Part shown: positions 34,964 to 43,864 of the stretch, piece after piece
How the letters are laid out: every line of letters begins with the position of its first letter
Position numbering within the stretch: position 1 is the first letter of the stretch
From: Caballeronia humi
GTDB taxonomy: Bacteria > Pseudomonadota > Gammaproteobacteria > Burkholderiales > Burkholderiaceae
Direction: 5' to 3'
Assembly (NCBI RefSeq): GCF_001544475.1
Contig: NZ_FCNW02000017.1
Coordinates: 1 to 64,000, forward strand
Length of the DNA: 64,000 bases
Notes under the pieces: model-generated
The model's database searches: none
Seen by the model: the letters and a program-made list of their open reading frames with translations, nothing else
Told to the model about the DNA's origin: nothing
Translations under genes and position numbers: made by a program

Positions 34964-36637
34964 TCAGGGCTGCGGCTTCTGGACGATCACGCGCCGGTCG
35001 TCCCGCGCGATCACTTGCATCGGCACGTGGCGCGCAAGGAGTTCGTCGTAGCGGCCCGGCGGCATCAGCGCGAGGGCGTAGCGGTCGGCGTCCCAGCGCT
35101 TCACCCATTCGTCGATGGTCGGTACCCACTTTTGCGGTTCGGTTTCGACGCCGAAGCGTAGTTCGTCGGCTTCCTGGACCATGATCATCGTGTGTCCCAG
35201 ATAAAACGGGACGGTGTGATCGAGCTTGGCGATCGAGTAGAACGGCGCGTCGGCCGGCATTTTCGCCATCGCAGCCTTGACCGCCGGCACGAGTTTCACG
35301 CCCGAGCTTTCGCGGCCAAATACGTCGTGGCCGGTGCCCGCGATCGTGCCGAGCAGGAGCCATGCCGTACCGAGCGCGACCGCCGCGGCGATCGTCCCGC
35401 GCCGGTTCAACCAGACCGCGACGAGCGTCACGACGAACGCCACGGCGAGGCCCGCGTAGACCCAGACCTGGAACTCGCGATAGAGCGCGTTCGGTGTGTG
35501 TCCGCTGCCCGCGCGGCTCAGGAAAATCGCGCCGAACGCGGCGGCGATCAGAAACACCGCATAGCCGACCAGATGCCGATGCCACTGCGCGCGCGTCATG
35601 AGCGGCAAATAGATGCCGATCACGAGCGCGATGGCGGGGGCGATCGGCAGGGTGTAGGAAAGCAGCTTCGAATGCGACGCGCTGAAGAACAGGAAGATGA
35701 ACACCGTCCAGACGAACAACAGCGTGACTGGCGCGAATCCGTTGGGCTGGCGCGGCACTTTCAGCGCGTGACGCACGCTCTGAAAGGTAATCGACAGCCA
35801 CGGCAGAAAACCGACGATCAGCACCGGCACGAAGTAATAGAACGCTCCGGGGCGGTTCTGCTCGGGCGTCAGGTAGCGCTTGAACTGCTGGACGATGAAG
35901 AAGAAATTGAAAAATTCGGGATTCTTCATCTGCACGAGGATGAACCACGGCGCCGCGACGATCAAAAACACAATCAGCCCGCTGCCGATGTAGAGCCGCT
36001 TCCAGAGCGCCCAGTCGCGCGTAATAAGCGTGTAGAGCACGAGCACCGCGCCCGGCAAAATGATGCCGACCAGCCCCTTTGACAGCAGCGCCGCCGCCAT
36101 CCCCGCCCAGCAGAGCCACATCCAGAGCCGCACTTCGCGCGTTGGCAGGTTGGGGCGCTGCGCGAGGAGCAATGCGCAGAGCGTGAGCTCCATCCAGAAC
36201 GACAGGCCCATGTCGAGCGCGTTGAAGTGGCCCATCAGGTTCCAGTACGGCGCGCTCGCGAGCACGACCGCCGCGCAAAAGCCCGTCACGCCGTTGAAAA
36301 CGCGCGCGCCGGTGTAGCCGATCAGCAGCACGCCTGCGAATCCGGTCAGCGCTGTATACAAGCGCGCCTGCCAGTCGCCGATGCCAAACCACGCGAACGT
36401 CAGCGCGTTCGCCCAGGTCTGGAGCGGCGGCTTCTCGAAATACTTGTAGCCGTTGTAGCGTGGCGTGATCCAGTCGCCCGTGACGAACATCTCGCGCGCC
36501 ATTTCGGCGTAGCGGCCCTCGTCGCTCGGCACCAGATGGCGCAGCCCAAGCGGCGCGAACCAGATCACAGCGAGCGCGAGAATGAGCAGAAGCAGCGATA
36601 GGCGGGTGAGCGGTAGCCGCGAAGGCGTATCGTTCAT
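34964..36637 (-). CDS. arnT: ArnT, 4-amino-4-deoxy-L-arabinose transferase to lipid A
   Basis: The 557-residue integral membrane glycosyltransferase (GT83/GT39 fold) has about 12-13 helices. The first periplasmic loop has the donor/metal-site residues PSDEGRYAEMAREM (about 37-50) and NGYKYFEKPPLQTW (about 62-75), hallmarks of ArnT. It transfers L-Ara4N from undecaprenyl phosphate to lipid A phosphates, lowering surface charge and giving resistance to polymyxin and cationic peptides. It is first in the arn operon; a PmrA-like direct repeat lies about 80-90 bases upstream. Confidence 0.95.
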   Translation of the reverse strand: MNDTPSRLPLTRLSLLLLILALAVIWFAPLGLRHLVPSDEGRYAEMAREMFVTGDWITPRYNGYKYFEKPPLQTWANALTFAWFGIGDWQARLYTALTGFAGVLLIGYTGARVFNGVTGFCAAVVLASAPYWNLMGHFNALDMGLSFWMELTLCALLLAQRPNLPTREVRLWMWLCWAGMAAALLSKGLVGIILPGAVLVLYTLITRDWALWKRLYIGSGLIVFLIVAAPWFILVQMKNPEFFNFFFIVQQFKRYLTPEQNRPGAFYYFVPVLIVGFLPWLSITFQSVRHALKVPRQPNGFAPVTLLFVWTVFIFLFFSASHSKLLSYTLPIAPAIALVIGIYLPLMTRAQWHRHLVGYAVFLIAAAFGAIFLSRAGSGHTPNALYREFQVWVYAGLAVAFVVTLVAVWLNRRGTIAAAVALGTAWLLLGTIAGTGHDVFGRESSGVKLVPAVKAAMAKMPADAPFYSIAKLDHTVPFYLGHTMIMVQEADELRFGVETEPQKWVPTIDEWVKRWDADRYALALMPPGRYDELLARHVPMQVIARDDRRVIVQKPQP

Positions 36638-36713
36638 GAGATTCGACCTGTCCGATGCCGCATCGCGCGGCGCTTAGAAAAACAAAAAAGGGCTCGATTA
36701 TCGCGTGCCGAAG

Positions 36714-36730
36714 CTTAAGGAACGCTTACG
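36714..36730. promoter_or_regulatory. PmrA-box-like direct repeat upstream of the arn operon
   Basis: CTTAAG-N5-CTTACG, one base away from the PmrA consensus YTTAAK-N5-YTTAAK. It reads on the plus strand, opposite to arn transcription, 77-93 bases before the arnT start. In enterobacteria PmrA~P activates arn through such a box. Whether a PmrA-like regulator acts here is inference. Confidence 0.35.
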
Positions 36731-36932
36731 CGGCGCGCGTCGATGCGGCACGGCGTACGAGAGACGCCGAAATCCGGTCGTAAGCTTCGTGTCTTAAAAG
36801 CCGCGATGGTTCACCGTCGGCACGCGCGGAAGCCCTAGTCGCGAACGACGGCCGCGAGTTTACCGCACTACGGCCCCGTTTCTAGCCGTCCGTGCGAGAA
36901 AGGCGGATCACGCCGTGCGCCCGGAAATCCGC

Positions 36933-37307
36933 TCAGGATTCGATCAGCAGCGCCGCCGCGACGCGTCGGCCTTCGGACATCAGGATGTTGTAAGTGCGGC
37001 AGGCGGCGCCGAAGTCCATCGTCTCGATTCCGATGCGGTGCTTCGCGAGTGCCGCCGTCAGCCGCGGATGCGGAAAGCGCAGGCGCGAGCCGCTGCCGAA
37101 GATCACCACTTCCGGCGCGCCGGCGACGAGTGCCTCGAAATGCTCGGGCGCGAGCGCTTCGAACGAAGCCACGGGCCAGTCGATCACGGCGGCTTCCGGC
37201 ATCACGATGATGCTGCCTTCGTGCCGCTGCAGGTTGATCGCGACGTAACCGTCGCCGTAGCTCGTGATTGTGTTCAGCGCGCCGCTGGATTCCTGGTGAA
37301 GTTTCAA
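36933..37307 (-). CDS. Mth938-like (DUF498/NDUFAF3-type) domain protein
   Basis: The core starts at a TTG codon reading (M)KLHQESSGALNTITSYGDGYVAINLQRHEGSIIVMPE, the typical start of this bacterial family, giving 124 residues. The middle FGSGSRLRFPHPRL and the C-terminal GIGIETMDFGAACRTYNILMSEGRRVAAALL are conserved family signatures. The human relative NDUFAF3 is a complex I assembly factor; bacterial members have no settled role. GGAA stands eight bases before the TTG. In-frame codons far upstream would add about 100 residues of unlikely composition. Confidence 0.8.
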   Translation of the reverse strand: MKLHQESSGALNTITSYGDGYVAINLQRHEGSIIVMPEAAVIDWPVASFEALAPEHFEALVAGAPEVVIFGSGSRLRFPHPRLTAALAKHRIGIETMDFGAACRTYNILMSEGRRVAAALLIES

Positions 37308-37726
37308 ATCGATGATTCCGGCAGACGAGGATTGGCGGGAAAGTGGGACGCTCGTTCGCGCAGCGTGGGCCGATCGTTTTAAACGCGACGGTCGGCCGCT
37401 TCGATTGGTGCATTGCGGAAACGGGTCATAATCCGCTAAATTATAACTTTCCAGCCGGCGAGACTGCTCGACCGGCCTCCATTGCACTCGCCGCGCCGCC
37501 ACAAGCCGCCATCCCTGTGCAATCCGGTCCGCAACGCCTGCCTCCATCACCGGCGGGCCTCCGATCTGGCGTTCGCCACCCGTCGAGCGACGCCGACCGC
37601 CAATCGCCGTCATCGAAGCCGCATCGAGGCGCGTGGCATCGCTTAAAATTGTCCGCGACGCCGCCGTATCGCCCGCCGTCGCTACAACGCCGATCCAGTC
37701 CGCTTGATTACCCTGAGCAGCCAGCC
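37308..37726. other. Divergent intergenic region before the aminotransferase gene
   Basis: 419 bases between divergent Mth938-like and aminotransferase genes. An A/T-rich patch at 37422-37450 (CATAATCC, AAATTATAAC) is the best place for a promoter of the rightward genes. The remainder is G+C-rich with a Pro/Arg-coding look in several frames but no recognisable protein. Confidence 0.4.
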
Positions 37727-38965
37727 GTGAAACCGATTCTCAAATCCAACAAGTTGCAAAACGTCTGTTACGACATCCGCGGGCCGGTGCTCGAACACGC
37801 GAAGCGCCTCGAAGAGGAAGGCCACCGGATCATCAAGCTGAACATCGGCAACCTGGCCGCGTTCGGCTTCGATGCGCCCGACGAAATCATCCAGGACATG
37901 ATCCGCAACCTGCCGGCGTCGTCGGGGTATTCGGATTCGAAGGGCGTGTTCGCCGCGCGCAAGGCGATCATGCATTACACGCAGCAAAAGGGCGTCGCGG
38001 GCGTCGAACTGGACGATATCTTCATCGGCAACGGTGCGTCCGAGCTGATCGTGATGGCGATGCAGGCGCTCCTCAACGACGGCGACGAAGTCCTGCTGCC
38101 CGCGCCCGATTACCCGCTGTGGACGGCTGCCGTGAGTCTTTCATCGGGCACGCCGCGCCATTACATCTGCGACGAAGGCGCCGGCTGGCTGCCCGATCTC
38201 GACGACATTCGCGCGAAGATCACGCCGAACACGCGGGCGCTCGTCGTCATCAACCCAAACAATCCGACCGGCGCGCTGTATCCGGACGCGCTGCTGCTGG
38301 AACTGGTCGATCTCGCGCGCGAGCACGGTCTGATCATCTTCGCCGACGAGGTCTACGACAAGATCGTCTACGACGGCAAGACGCACACGTCGATGGCCGC
38401 GCTCTCGGAAGACGTGCTGACGGTCACGTTCAACAGCCTCTCGAAGAGCTACCGTTCGTGCGGCTATCGCGCGGGCTGGATGTTCATCTCGGGCCTGATC
38501 GAAGAGAACCGCCGCCGCGCGAACGACTACATCGAAGGGCTCGGCATTCTCGCGTCGATGCGCCTGTGCGCGAACGTGCCCGGCCAGTACGCGATCCAGA
38601 CGGCGCTCGGCGGCTACCAGAGCATCAACGACCTGATCGTGCCGGGCGGGCGCCTCTACAAGCAGCGCGAACTCGCGTACGACATGCTGACCGCCATTCC
38701 GGGCGTATCCTGTGTGAAGCCGCAGGCCGCGCTCTACATGTTCCCGAAACTCGACCCGAAGATGTACCCGATCGAGGACGACCAACAGTTCATCACCGAC
38801 CTGCTGCTCGAAGAACGCACGCTGCTCGTGCAGGGCACGGGTTTCAACTGGCCGACGACGGATCACTTCCGCGTCGTGTTCCTGCCGAACGTCGACGATC
38901 TCGCCGATTCAATTCACCGCATCGCGCGCTTTCTAGACGGTTACCGCAAACGCCACTCCGCTTAA
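37727..38965 (+). CDS. alaA: Alanine-synthesising transaminase (AlaA/AlaT type), class I PLP aminotransferase
   Basis: The 412-residue enzyme starts at GTG as MKPILKSNKLQNVCYDIRGPVL, near-identical in pattern to E. coli AlaA. PLP-binding Lys240 lies in NSLSKSYRSCGYRAGW and NPNNPTGALYP gives the Asn/Pro cofactor motif (about 190). It interconverts alanine and pyruvate with glutamate/2-oxoglutarate. It leads the alaA-hom-thrC cluster (23 and 11 base gaps). The longer reading upstream has no conserved sequence. Confidence 0.92.
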   Translation: MKPILKSNKLQNVCYDIRGPVLEHAKRLEEEGHRIIKLNIGNLAAFGFDAPDEIIQDMIRNLPASSGYSDSKGVFAARKAIMHYTQQKGVAGVELDDIFIGNGASELIVMAMQALLNDGDEVLLPAPDYPLWTAAVSLSSGTPRHYICDEGAGWLPDLDDIRAKITPNTRALVVINPNNPTGALYPDALLLELVDLAREHGLIIFADEVYDKIVYDGKTHTSMAALSEDVLTVTFNSLSKSYRSCGYRAGWMFISGLIEENRRRANDYIEGLGILASMRLCANVPGQYAIQTALGGYQSINDLIVPGGRLYKQRELAYDMLTAIPGVSCVKPQAALYMFPKLDPKMYPIEDDQQFITDLLLEERTLLVQGTGFNWPTTDHFRVVFLPNVDDLADSIHRIARFLDGYRKRHSA

Positions 38966-38988
38966 CCCTTCTATAAGAAATACGCTGC

Positions 38989-40311
38989 ATGGAACCGATC
39001 AAAGTTGGACTCTTGGGCTTCGGCACGGTCGGCAGTGGCACCTTCACGGTACTGCGCCGCAACCAGGAAGAAATCAAACGCCGCGCGGGCCGCGGCATCG
39101 AAATCGCGCGGGTCGCCGTGCGCACGCCGTCGAAGGCCGAGGCCGCGAAGGGCGCCGGCATCGCGGTGACGGATGACTTCAACGCCGTCGTCGACGATCC
39201 CGCCATCGACATCGTCTGCGAGATGATCGGCGGCATGGGCCTCGCGCGCGAGCTCGTGCTGCGCGCGATCGCGAACGGCAAGCACGTCGTCACGGCCAAC
39301 AAGGCGCTGCTGGCGGTTCACGGCAGCGAGATTTTCGAAGCGGCGCGCGCGCAAGGCGTGATGGTCGCATTCGAGGCGGCGGTCGCGGGCGGCATCCCGA
39401 TCATCAAGGCGCTTCGCGAAGGGCTGACGGCGAACCGCATCGAGTACATTGCGGGCATCATCAACGGCACGACCAACTACATCCTCTCGGAAATGCGCGA
39501 CCGCGGCCTCGACTTCGCGACCGCGCTGAAAGCCGCGCAGGAACTGGGCTACGCCGAAGCCGATCCGACCTTCGACATCGAAGGCGTCGATGCCGCGCAC
39601 AAGGTCACGATCATGAGCGCGATCGCGTTCGGCGTGCCGGTGCAGTTCGAGCGCGCGTACGTGGAAGGCATCAGCAAGCTCGCGGCGATCGATATCCGCT
39701 ACGCCGAGGAACTCGGCTACCGCATCAAGCTGCTCGGCATCGCGCGGCGCACGGAGAAGGGCATCGAATTGCGCACGCATCCGACGCTGATTCCGGGCAA
39801 GCGCCTGCTCGCGAACGTCGAGGGCGCGATGAACGCGGTCGTGGTGCACGGCGACGCGGTCGGCACGACGCTCTACTACGGCAAGGGCGCGGGCGCGGAG
39901 CCGACGGCATCGGCCGTGGTTGCCGATCTCGTCGACGTGACGCGCCTGCATACGGCCGATCCGGAGCATCGCGTGCCGCACCTCGCGTTCCAGCCGGACA
40001 GCCTTTCGAACACGCCGATCCTGCCGATCGAAGAGATCACGAGCGGCTACTACCTGCGTCTGCGTGTCGCCGACGTGACGGGCGTGCTCGCCAACATCAC
40101 GCGCATTCTCGCGGACAAGGCCATCTCCATCGACGCGCTGCTGCAGAAGGAATCGGAGCAGGTCGACGGCGCGCAGAAGGGCGAAACCGACATCATCCTG
40201 ATCACGCACGCGACGCTCGAAAAAAACGCGAATGCGGCGATCGCGGAGATCGAGGCGCTCTCGACGGTCGTGTCGAAGGTGACGAAGCTGCGCATGGAAG
40301 CGCTGAACTAG
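38989..40311 (+). CDS. hom: Homoserine dehydrogenase
   Basis: The 440-residue monofunctional enzyme has an N-terminal NAD(P) fold (GFGTVGSGTF, residues 9-18), a catalytic core with NGTTNYILSEM and YAEADPTFDIEGVDAAHK (Lys ~ 205), and a C-terminal ACT domain (about 355-440) for feedback control by threonine. It reduces aspartate semialdehyde to homoserine. It lies directly before thrC and after alaA in one operon. Confidence 0.97.
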   Translation: MEPIKVGLLGFGTVGSGTFTVLRRNQEEIKRRAGRGIEIARVAVRTPSKAEAAKGAGIAVTDDFNAVVDDPAIDIVCEMIGGMGLARELVLRAIANGKHVVTANKALLAVHGSEIFEAARAQGVMVAFEAAVAGGIPIIKALREGLTANRIEYIAGIINGTTNYILSEMRDRGLDFATALKAAQELGYAEADPTFDIEGVDAAHKVTIMSAIAFGVPVQFERAYVEGISKLAAIDIRYAEELGYRIKLLGIARRTEKGIELRTHPTLIPGKRLLANVEGAMNAVVVHGDAVGTTLYYGKGAGAEPTASAVVADLVDVTRLHTADPEHRVPHLAFQPDSLSNTPILPIEEITSGYYLRLRVADVTGVLANITRILADKAISIDALLQKESEQVDGAQKGETDIILITHATLEKNANAAIAEIEALSTVVSKVTKLRMEALN

Positions 40312-40322
40312 GATTCGAGCAT

Positions 40323-41768
40323 ATGAACTACATTTCGACGCGCGGCGCCGGCATCGGTGAGCGCCACACGTTTTCGGACATCCTGCTCGGCGGTCTCGCG
40401 AAGGACGGCGGCCTGTATTTGCCGAACCAATATCCGCGCGTATCGGCCGATGAACTCGCGCACTGGCGCTCGCTGTCGTACGCGGATCTCGCGTTCGAAG
40501 TGCTCTCTAAGTTCAGCGACGACATTCCCGCCGAGGAACTGCGCTCGCTCACGCGCAAGACCTACACGGCGCAGATCTACAGCAACGTGCGCCACGAGGA
40601 AAGTGCCGCGCAGATCACACCGCTCAAGACGCTCGGCGTCGAGAACGGCACGACGCTCTCGCTGCTGGAACTCTCGAACGGACCGACGCTCGCGTTCAAG
40701 GACATGGCGATGCAGTTGCTCGGCAACCTGTTCGAGTACACGCTGGCGAAGCACGGCGAGACGCTGAACATCCTCGGCGCGACGTCGGGCGACACCGGCA
40801 GCGCCGCCGAATACGCGATGCGCGGCAAGACGGGCGTGCGCGTGTTCATGCTGTCGCCGCACAAGAAGATGAGCGCGTTCCAGACCGCGCAGATGTTCTC
40901 GCTGCAGGACCCGAACATTTTCAACCTGGCCGTCGAAGGCAATTTCGACAATTGCCAGGACATCGTGAAGGCCGTTTCCAACGATCACGCGTTCAAGGCC
41001 GCGCACAAGATCGGCACGGTGAATTCGATCAACTGGGCGCGCGTCGTGGCGCAGGTCGTCTACTACTTCAAGGGCTATTTCGCCGCGACGAAGAGCAACG
41101 ACGAGCGCGTGTCGTTCACTGTGCCGTCGGGCAATTTCGGCAACGTGTGCGCGGGTCACATCGCGCGGATGATGGGCTTGCCGATCGAACAGCTCGTCGT
41201 CGCGACCAATGAGAACGACGTACTCGACGAGTTCTTCCGCACGGGCATCTATCGCGTGCGTGGCGCGAGCGAGACGTATCACACGACGAGCCCGAGCATG
41301 GACATCTCGAAGGCGTCGAACTTCGAACGTTTCGTGTTCGATTTGCTCGGACGCGACCCGGCGCGCGTGCTGCAATTGTTCCACGACGTCGAGGAGAAGG
41401 GCGGCTTCGACCTCGCGGCGAGCGGCGATTTCGCGCGCGTGAAGGAATTCGGCTTCGTGTCGGGGCGCAGCAGCCACGCGGACCGCGTCGACGCGATCCG
41501 CGACGTGTTCGAGCGCTACGACACGATGATCGACACCCACACCGCCGACGGCCTGAAGGTCGCGCGCGAGAACCTGCAGCCGGGCGTGCCGATGATCGTG
41601 CTGGAAACCGCGCAGCCGATCAAATTCGGCGAAACGATCCGCGAGGCCCTCCTGCGCGAGCCGGAACGCCCCGCCGCTTTCATCGGCCTTGAAAAACTGC
41701 CACAAAGGTTCGATATCGTGCCTGCGGACGCGAGTGTCGTGAAAGCCTATATCGCCGAACGGACCTGA
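40323..41768 (+). CDS. thrC: Threonine synthase
   Basis: The 481-residue PLP enzyme belongs to the long, class-2-like group (yeast/E. coli type), starting MNYISTRGAG. PLP Lys lies near residue 126 in GPTLAFKDMAMQ, and the phosphate-loop GATSGDTGSAAEYA follows. It converts O-phosphohomoserine to threonine. It is 11 bases after hom. The homoserine kinase gene (thrB) needed between the two is not in this window. Confidence 0.97.
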   Translation: MNYISTRGAGIGERHTFSDILLGGLAKDGGLYLPNQYPRVSADELAHWRSLSYADLAFEVLSKFSDDIPAEELRSLTRKTYTAQIYSNVRHEESAAQITPLKTLGVENGTTLSLLELSNGPTLAFKDMAMQLLGNLFEYTLAKHGETLNILGATSGDTGSAAEYAMRGKTGVRVFMLSPHKKMSAFQTAQMFSLQDPNIFNLAVEGNFDNCQDIVKAVSNDHAFKAAHKIGTVNSINWARVVAQVVYYFKGYFAATKSNDERVSFTVPSGNFGNVCAGHIARMMGLPIEQLVVATNENDVLDEFFRTGIYRVRGASETYHTTSPSMDISKASNFERFVFDLLGRDPARVLQLFHDVEEKGGFDLAASGDFARVKEFGFVSGRSSHADRVDAIRDVFERYDTMIDTHTADGLKVARENLQPGVPMIVLETAQPIKFGETIREALLREPERPAAFIGLEKLPQRFDIVPADASVVKAYIAERT

Positions 41769-41791
41769 AAGCGGGGCGTGATCGCAGCGAT

Positions 41792-41825
41792 ACGCGGGGC
41801 GCGGCTGGTTTGCCACGCCCCGCGT
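41792..41825 (+). terminator. Stem-loop after thrC, probable terminator
   Basis: ACGCGGGGCG / CGCCCCGCGT with a 14-base loop, followed by CGTTTG. The T-run is short, so termination may be partial or Rho-assisted. A second copy of GCGGGGCG 20 bases upstream could compete for the same arm. Confidence 0.55.
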
Positions 41826-41944
41826 CGTTTGTCGGCCTCGCGCGGCCCGCGGAAACGCTTCGCAATCGGATAACTCCGCAAAAACGCCTGAAAATCTGCT
41901 AAAATAACCGGTTTTTCGCCGTACATCATTCAAAAGGACGCGCT

Positions 41945-43537
41945 GTGCTGTCTACTGCCAATATCACCATGCAATTCGGGCCGAAGCCCCTCTTCGAGAA
42001 CATTTCGGTCAAGTTCGGGGAAGGAAATCGCTACGGCCTGATCGGGGCGAACGGCTGCGGCAAGTCGACCTTCATGAAGATCCTCGGCGGCGACCTGGAG
42101 TCGAGCGCCGGCAACGTCATGCTCGAGCCGAACGTGCGTCTCGGCAAGCTGCGCCAGGACCAGTTCGCGTATGAAGACATGCGCGTGCTCGACGTCGTCA
42201 TGATGGGCCACACCGAAATGTGGGCCGCGATGACCGAGCGCGACGCGATCTACGCAAACCCCGATGCGACGGATGACGACTACATGCGCGCCGCAGAACT
42301 CGAAGCCAAGTTCGCCGAATACGACGGTTACACCGCCGAGGCGCGCGCGGGCGAGTTGCTGCTCGGCATCGGCATTGCGATTGCGGATCACAACGGCCCG
42401 ATGAGCAACGTGGCTCCAGGCTGGAAGCTGCGCGTGCTGCTCGCGCAGGCGCTGTTCTCGAAGCCGGATGTGCTGCTCCTCGACGAACCGACCAACAACC
42501 TCGACATCAACTCGATTCGCTGGCTCGAAGACGTGCTGAACCAGTACAACTCGACGATGATCATCATCTCCCACGATCGACACTTCCTGAACCAGGTCTG
42601 CACGCACATGGCGGACATGGATTACGGCACGCTGAAGGTCTATCCGGGCAACTACGACGACTACATGCTCGCGAGCACGCAGGCGAAGGAACGTCAGCAG
42701 GCCGCCAACCAGAAGGCGAAGGACCGCATCTCGGATTTGCAGGACTTCGTGCGCCGCTTTTCGGCGAACAAGTCGAAGGCGCGTCAGGCCACGAGCCGCG
42801 CAAAGCAGATCGAGAAGATCAAGATCGAGGATTTTAAGCCGTCGTCGCGGCAGAATCCGTTCATCCGTTTCGACTTCGAGAAGAAGCTGTACAACATCGC
42901 GGTCGTTGCTGAAAGCATCACGAAGAAATACGACCGGACCATTTTCGACCGCTTCGACTTGAGCGTGCAGCCGGGCGAGCGGATCGCGATCATCGGCGAG
43001 AACGGCGCGGGCAAGACCACGCTGCTGAAGGCGCTCAAGGGCGCGATCGAGCTCGACGGCGGCCGCGTGAAGTGGGCGGAGAACGCGAACATCGGCTATA
43101 TGCCGCAGGACACGTACGAAGAGTTTCCGAAGGAAGAAACGCTGACCGACTGGGTCGACCAGTATCGCCAGGACGGCGACGATGACCAGATGGTGCGCGG
43201 CACGCTGGGGCGCCTGCTGTTCAACGCGGACGACATTCGCAAGTCGGTGAAGGTGCTGTCGGGCGGTGAGAAGGGCCGTATGATCTGGGGCAAGCTGATG
43301 CTCGGCCGCCACAACGTGCTTCTGATGGACGAGCCGACCAATCACATGGACATGGAATCGATCGAATCGCTGCAGATCGCGCTGGAAAAGTACGACGGGA
43401 CGCTGATCTTCGTGTCGCACGATCGCGAATTTGTCAGCGGCTTGGCCAATCGCGTGATCGAAGTGCGCAATGACGGCACGTTGCGCGATTTTGGCGGCAC
43501 GTACGAGGACTTTTTGACGAGCCAGGGAATTCAGTAA
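41945..43537 (+). CDS. ybiT: ABC-F family ATPase, YbiT type
   Basis: The 530-residue soluble protein has two ABC domains joined by a charged linker (about 240-300) and no membrane segment. Walker A motifs are GANGCGKST (residues 34-42) and GENGAGKTT (about 353); the signature motifs are NVAPGWKLR and LSGGEKGR. The N-terminus (M)[24 protein letters not shown] is characteristic of E. coli YbiT. ABC-F proteins act on ribosomes at the E site; YbiT's precise role is not settled. It starts at GTG with AAGGA seven bases before. Monocistronic, closed by a strong terminator. Confidence 0.93.
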   Translation: MLSTANITMQFGPKPLFENISVKFGEGNRYGLIGANGCGKSTFMKILGGDLESSAGNVMLEPNVRLGKLRQDQFAYEDMRVLDVVMMGHTEMWAAMTERDAIYANPDATDDDYMRAAELEAKFAEYDGYTAEARAGELLLGIGIAIADHNGPMSNVAPGWKLRVLLAQALFSKPDVLLLDEPTNNLDINSIRWLEDVLNQYNSTMIIISHDRHFLNQVCTHMADMDYGTLKVYPGNYDDYMLASTQAKERQQAANQKAKDRISDLQDFVRRFSANKSKARQATSRAKQIEKIKIEDFKPSSRQNPFIRFDFEKKLYNIAVVAESITKKYDRTIFDRFDLSVQPGERIAIIGENGAGKTTLLKALKGAIELDGGRVKWAENANIGYMPQDTYEEFPKEETLTDWVDQYRQDGDDDQMVRGTLGRLLFNADDIRKSVKVLSGGEKGRMIWGKLMLGRHNVLLMDEPTNHMDMESIESLQIALEKYDGTLIFVSHDREFVSGLANRVIEVRNDGTLRDFGGTYEDFLTSQGIQ

Positions 43538-43561
43538 GCGTCAGGTCCTGGCAGAAACATG

Positions 43562-43600
43562 AAAGCGGCCCGCTTCGAAAGAAGCGGGCCGCTTTGTTTT
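43562..43600. terminator. Strong intrinsic terminator with GAAA tetraloop, after ybiT
   Basis: AAAGCGGCCCGCTTC / GAAGCGGGCCGCTTT: a 15-bp perfect stem with GAAA loop, then GTTTTG. The A-run on the left allows action in both directions, so it likely also ends the converging DUF1289 transcript. Confidence 0.9.
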
Positions 43601-43606
43601 GCGAGG

Positions 43607-43810
43607 CTATAGACGATCATACCGAAACCGCATCGCGGTGCCTTCGCGCGTGATGCGCTCCCACACGACGCGTTTCTCCTCATCGGAGAGAAAAACCCAG
43701 TTCGACACTTCTCCCGCCGTGCGGCCGCAGCCCTTGCACACCTCGTCGAAAAGTGTCGAGCAAACGCCGATACAAGGACTGTCCGGCAAGCCGTGAAGAT
43801 TCGATGACAT
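43607..43810 (-). CDS. DUF1289 family small protein
   Basis: The 67-residue protein carries the family pattern PCIGVCSTLFDEVCKGCGRTAGEV with four Cys (13, 17, 25, 28) that could bind zinc or a cluster, followed by W-V-F-L-S-D-E-E-K. Function is unknown. It lies 54 bases after pldA on the same strand, possibly cotranscribed, and converges on ybiT. Confidence 0.88.
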   Translation of the reverse strand: MSSNLHGLPDSPCIGVCSTLFDEVCKGCGRTAGEVSNWVFLSDEEKRVVWERITREGTAMRFRYDRL

Positions 43811-43864
43811 AGAAAACCCGTTGGCGCCCGCCCGCCATGAACGGCGAACGCGATGAAATGAAAT

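Noticed and set aside
41771..41801. Two GCGGGGCG copies after thrC as a tandem repeat element
   Set aside because: Only 8 bases each and best explained as arms of a terminator stem.
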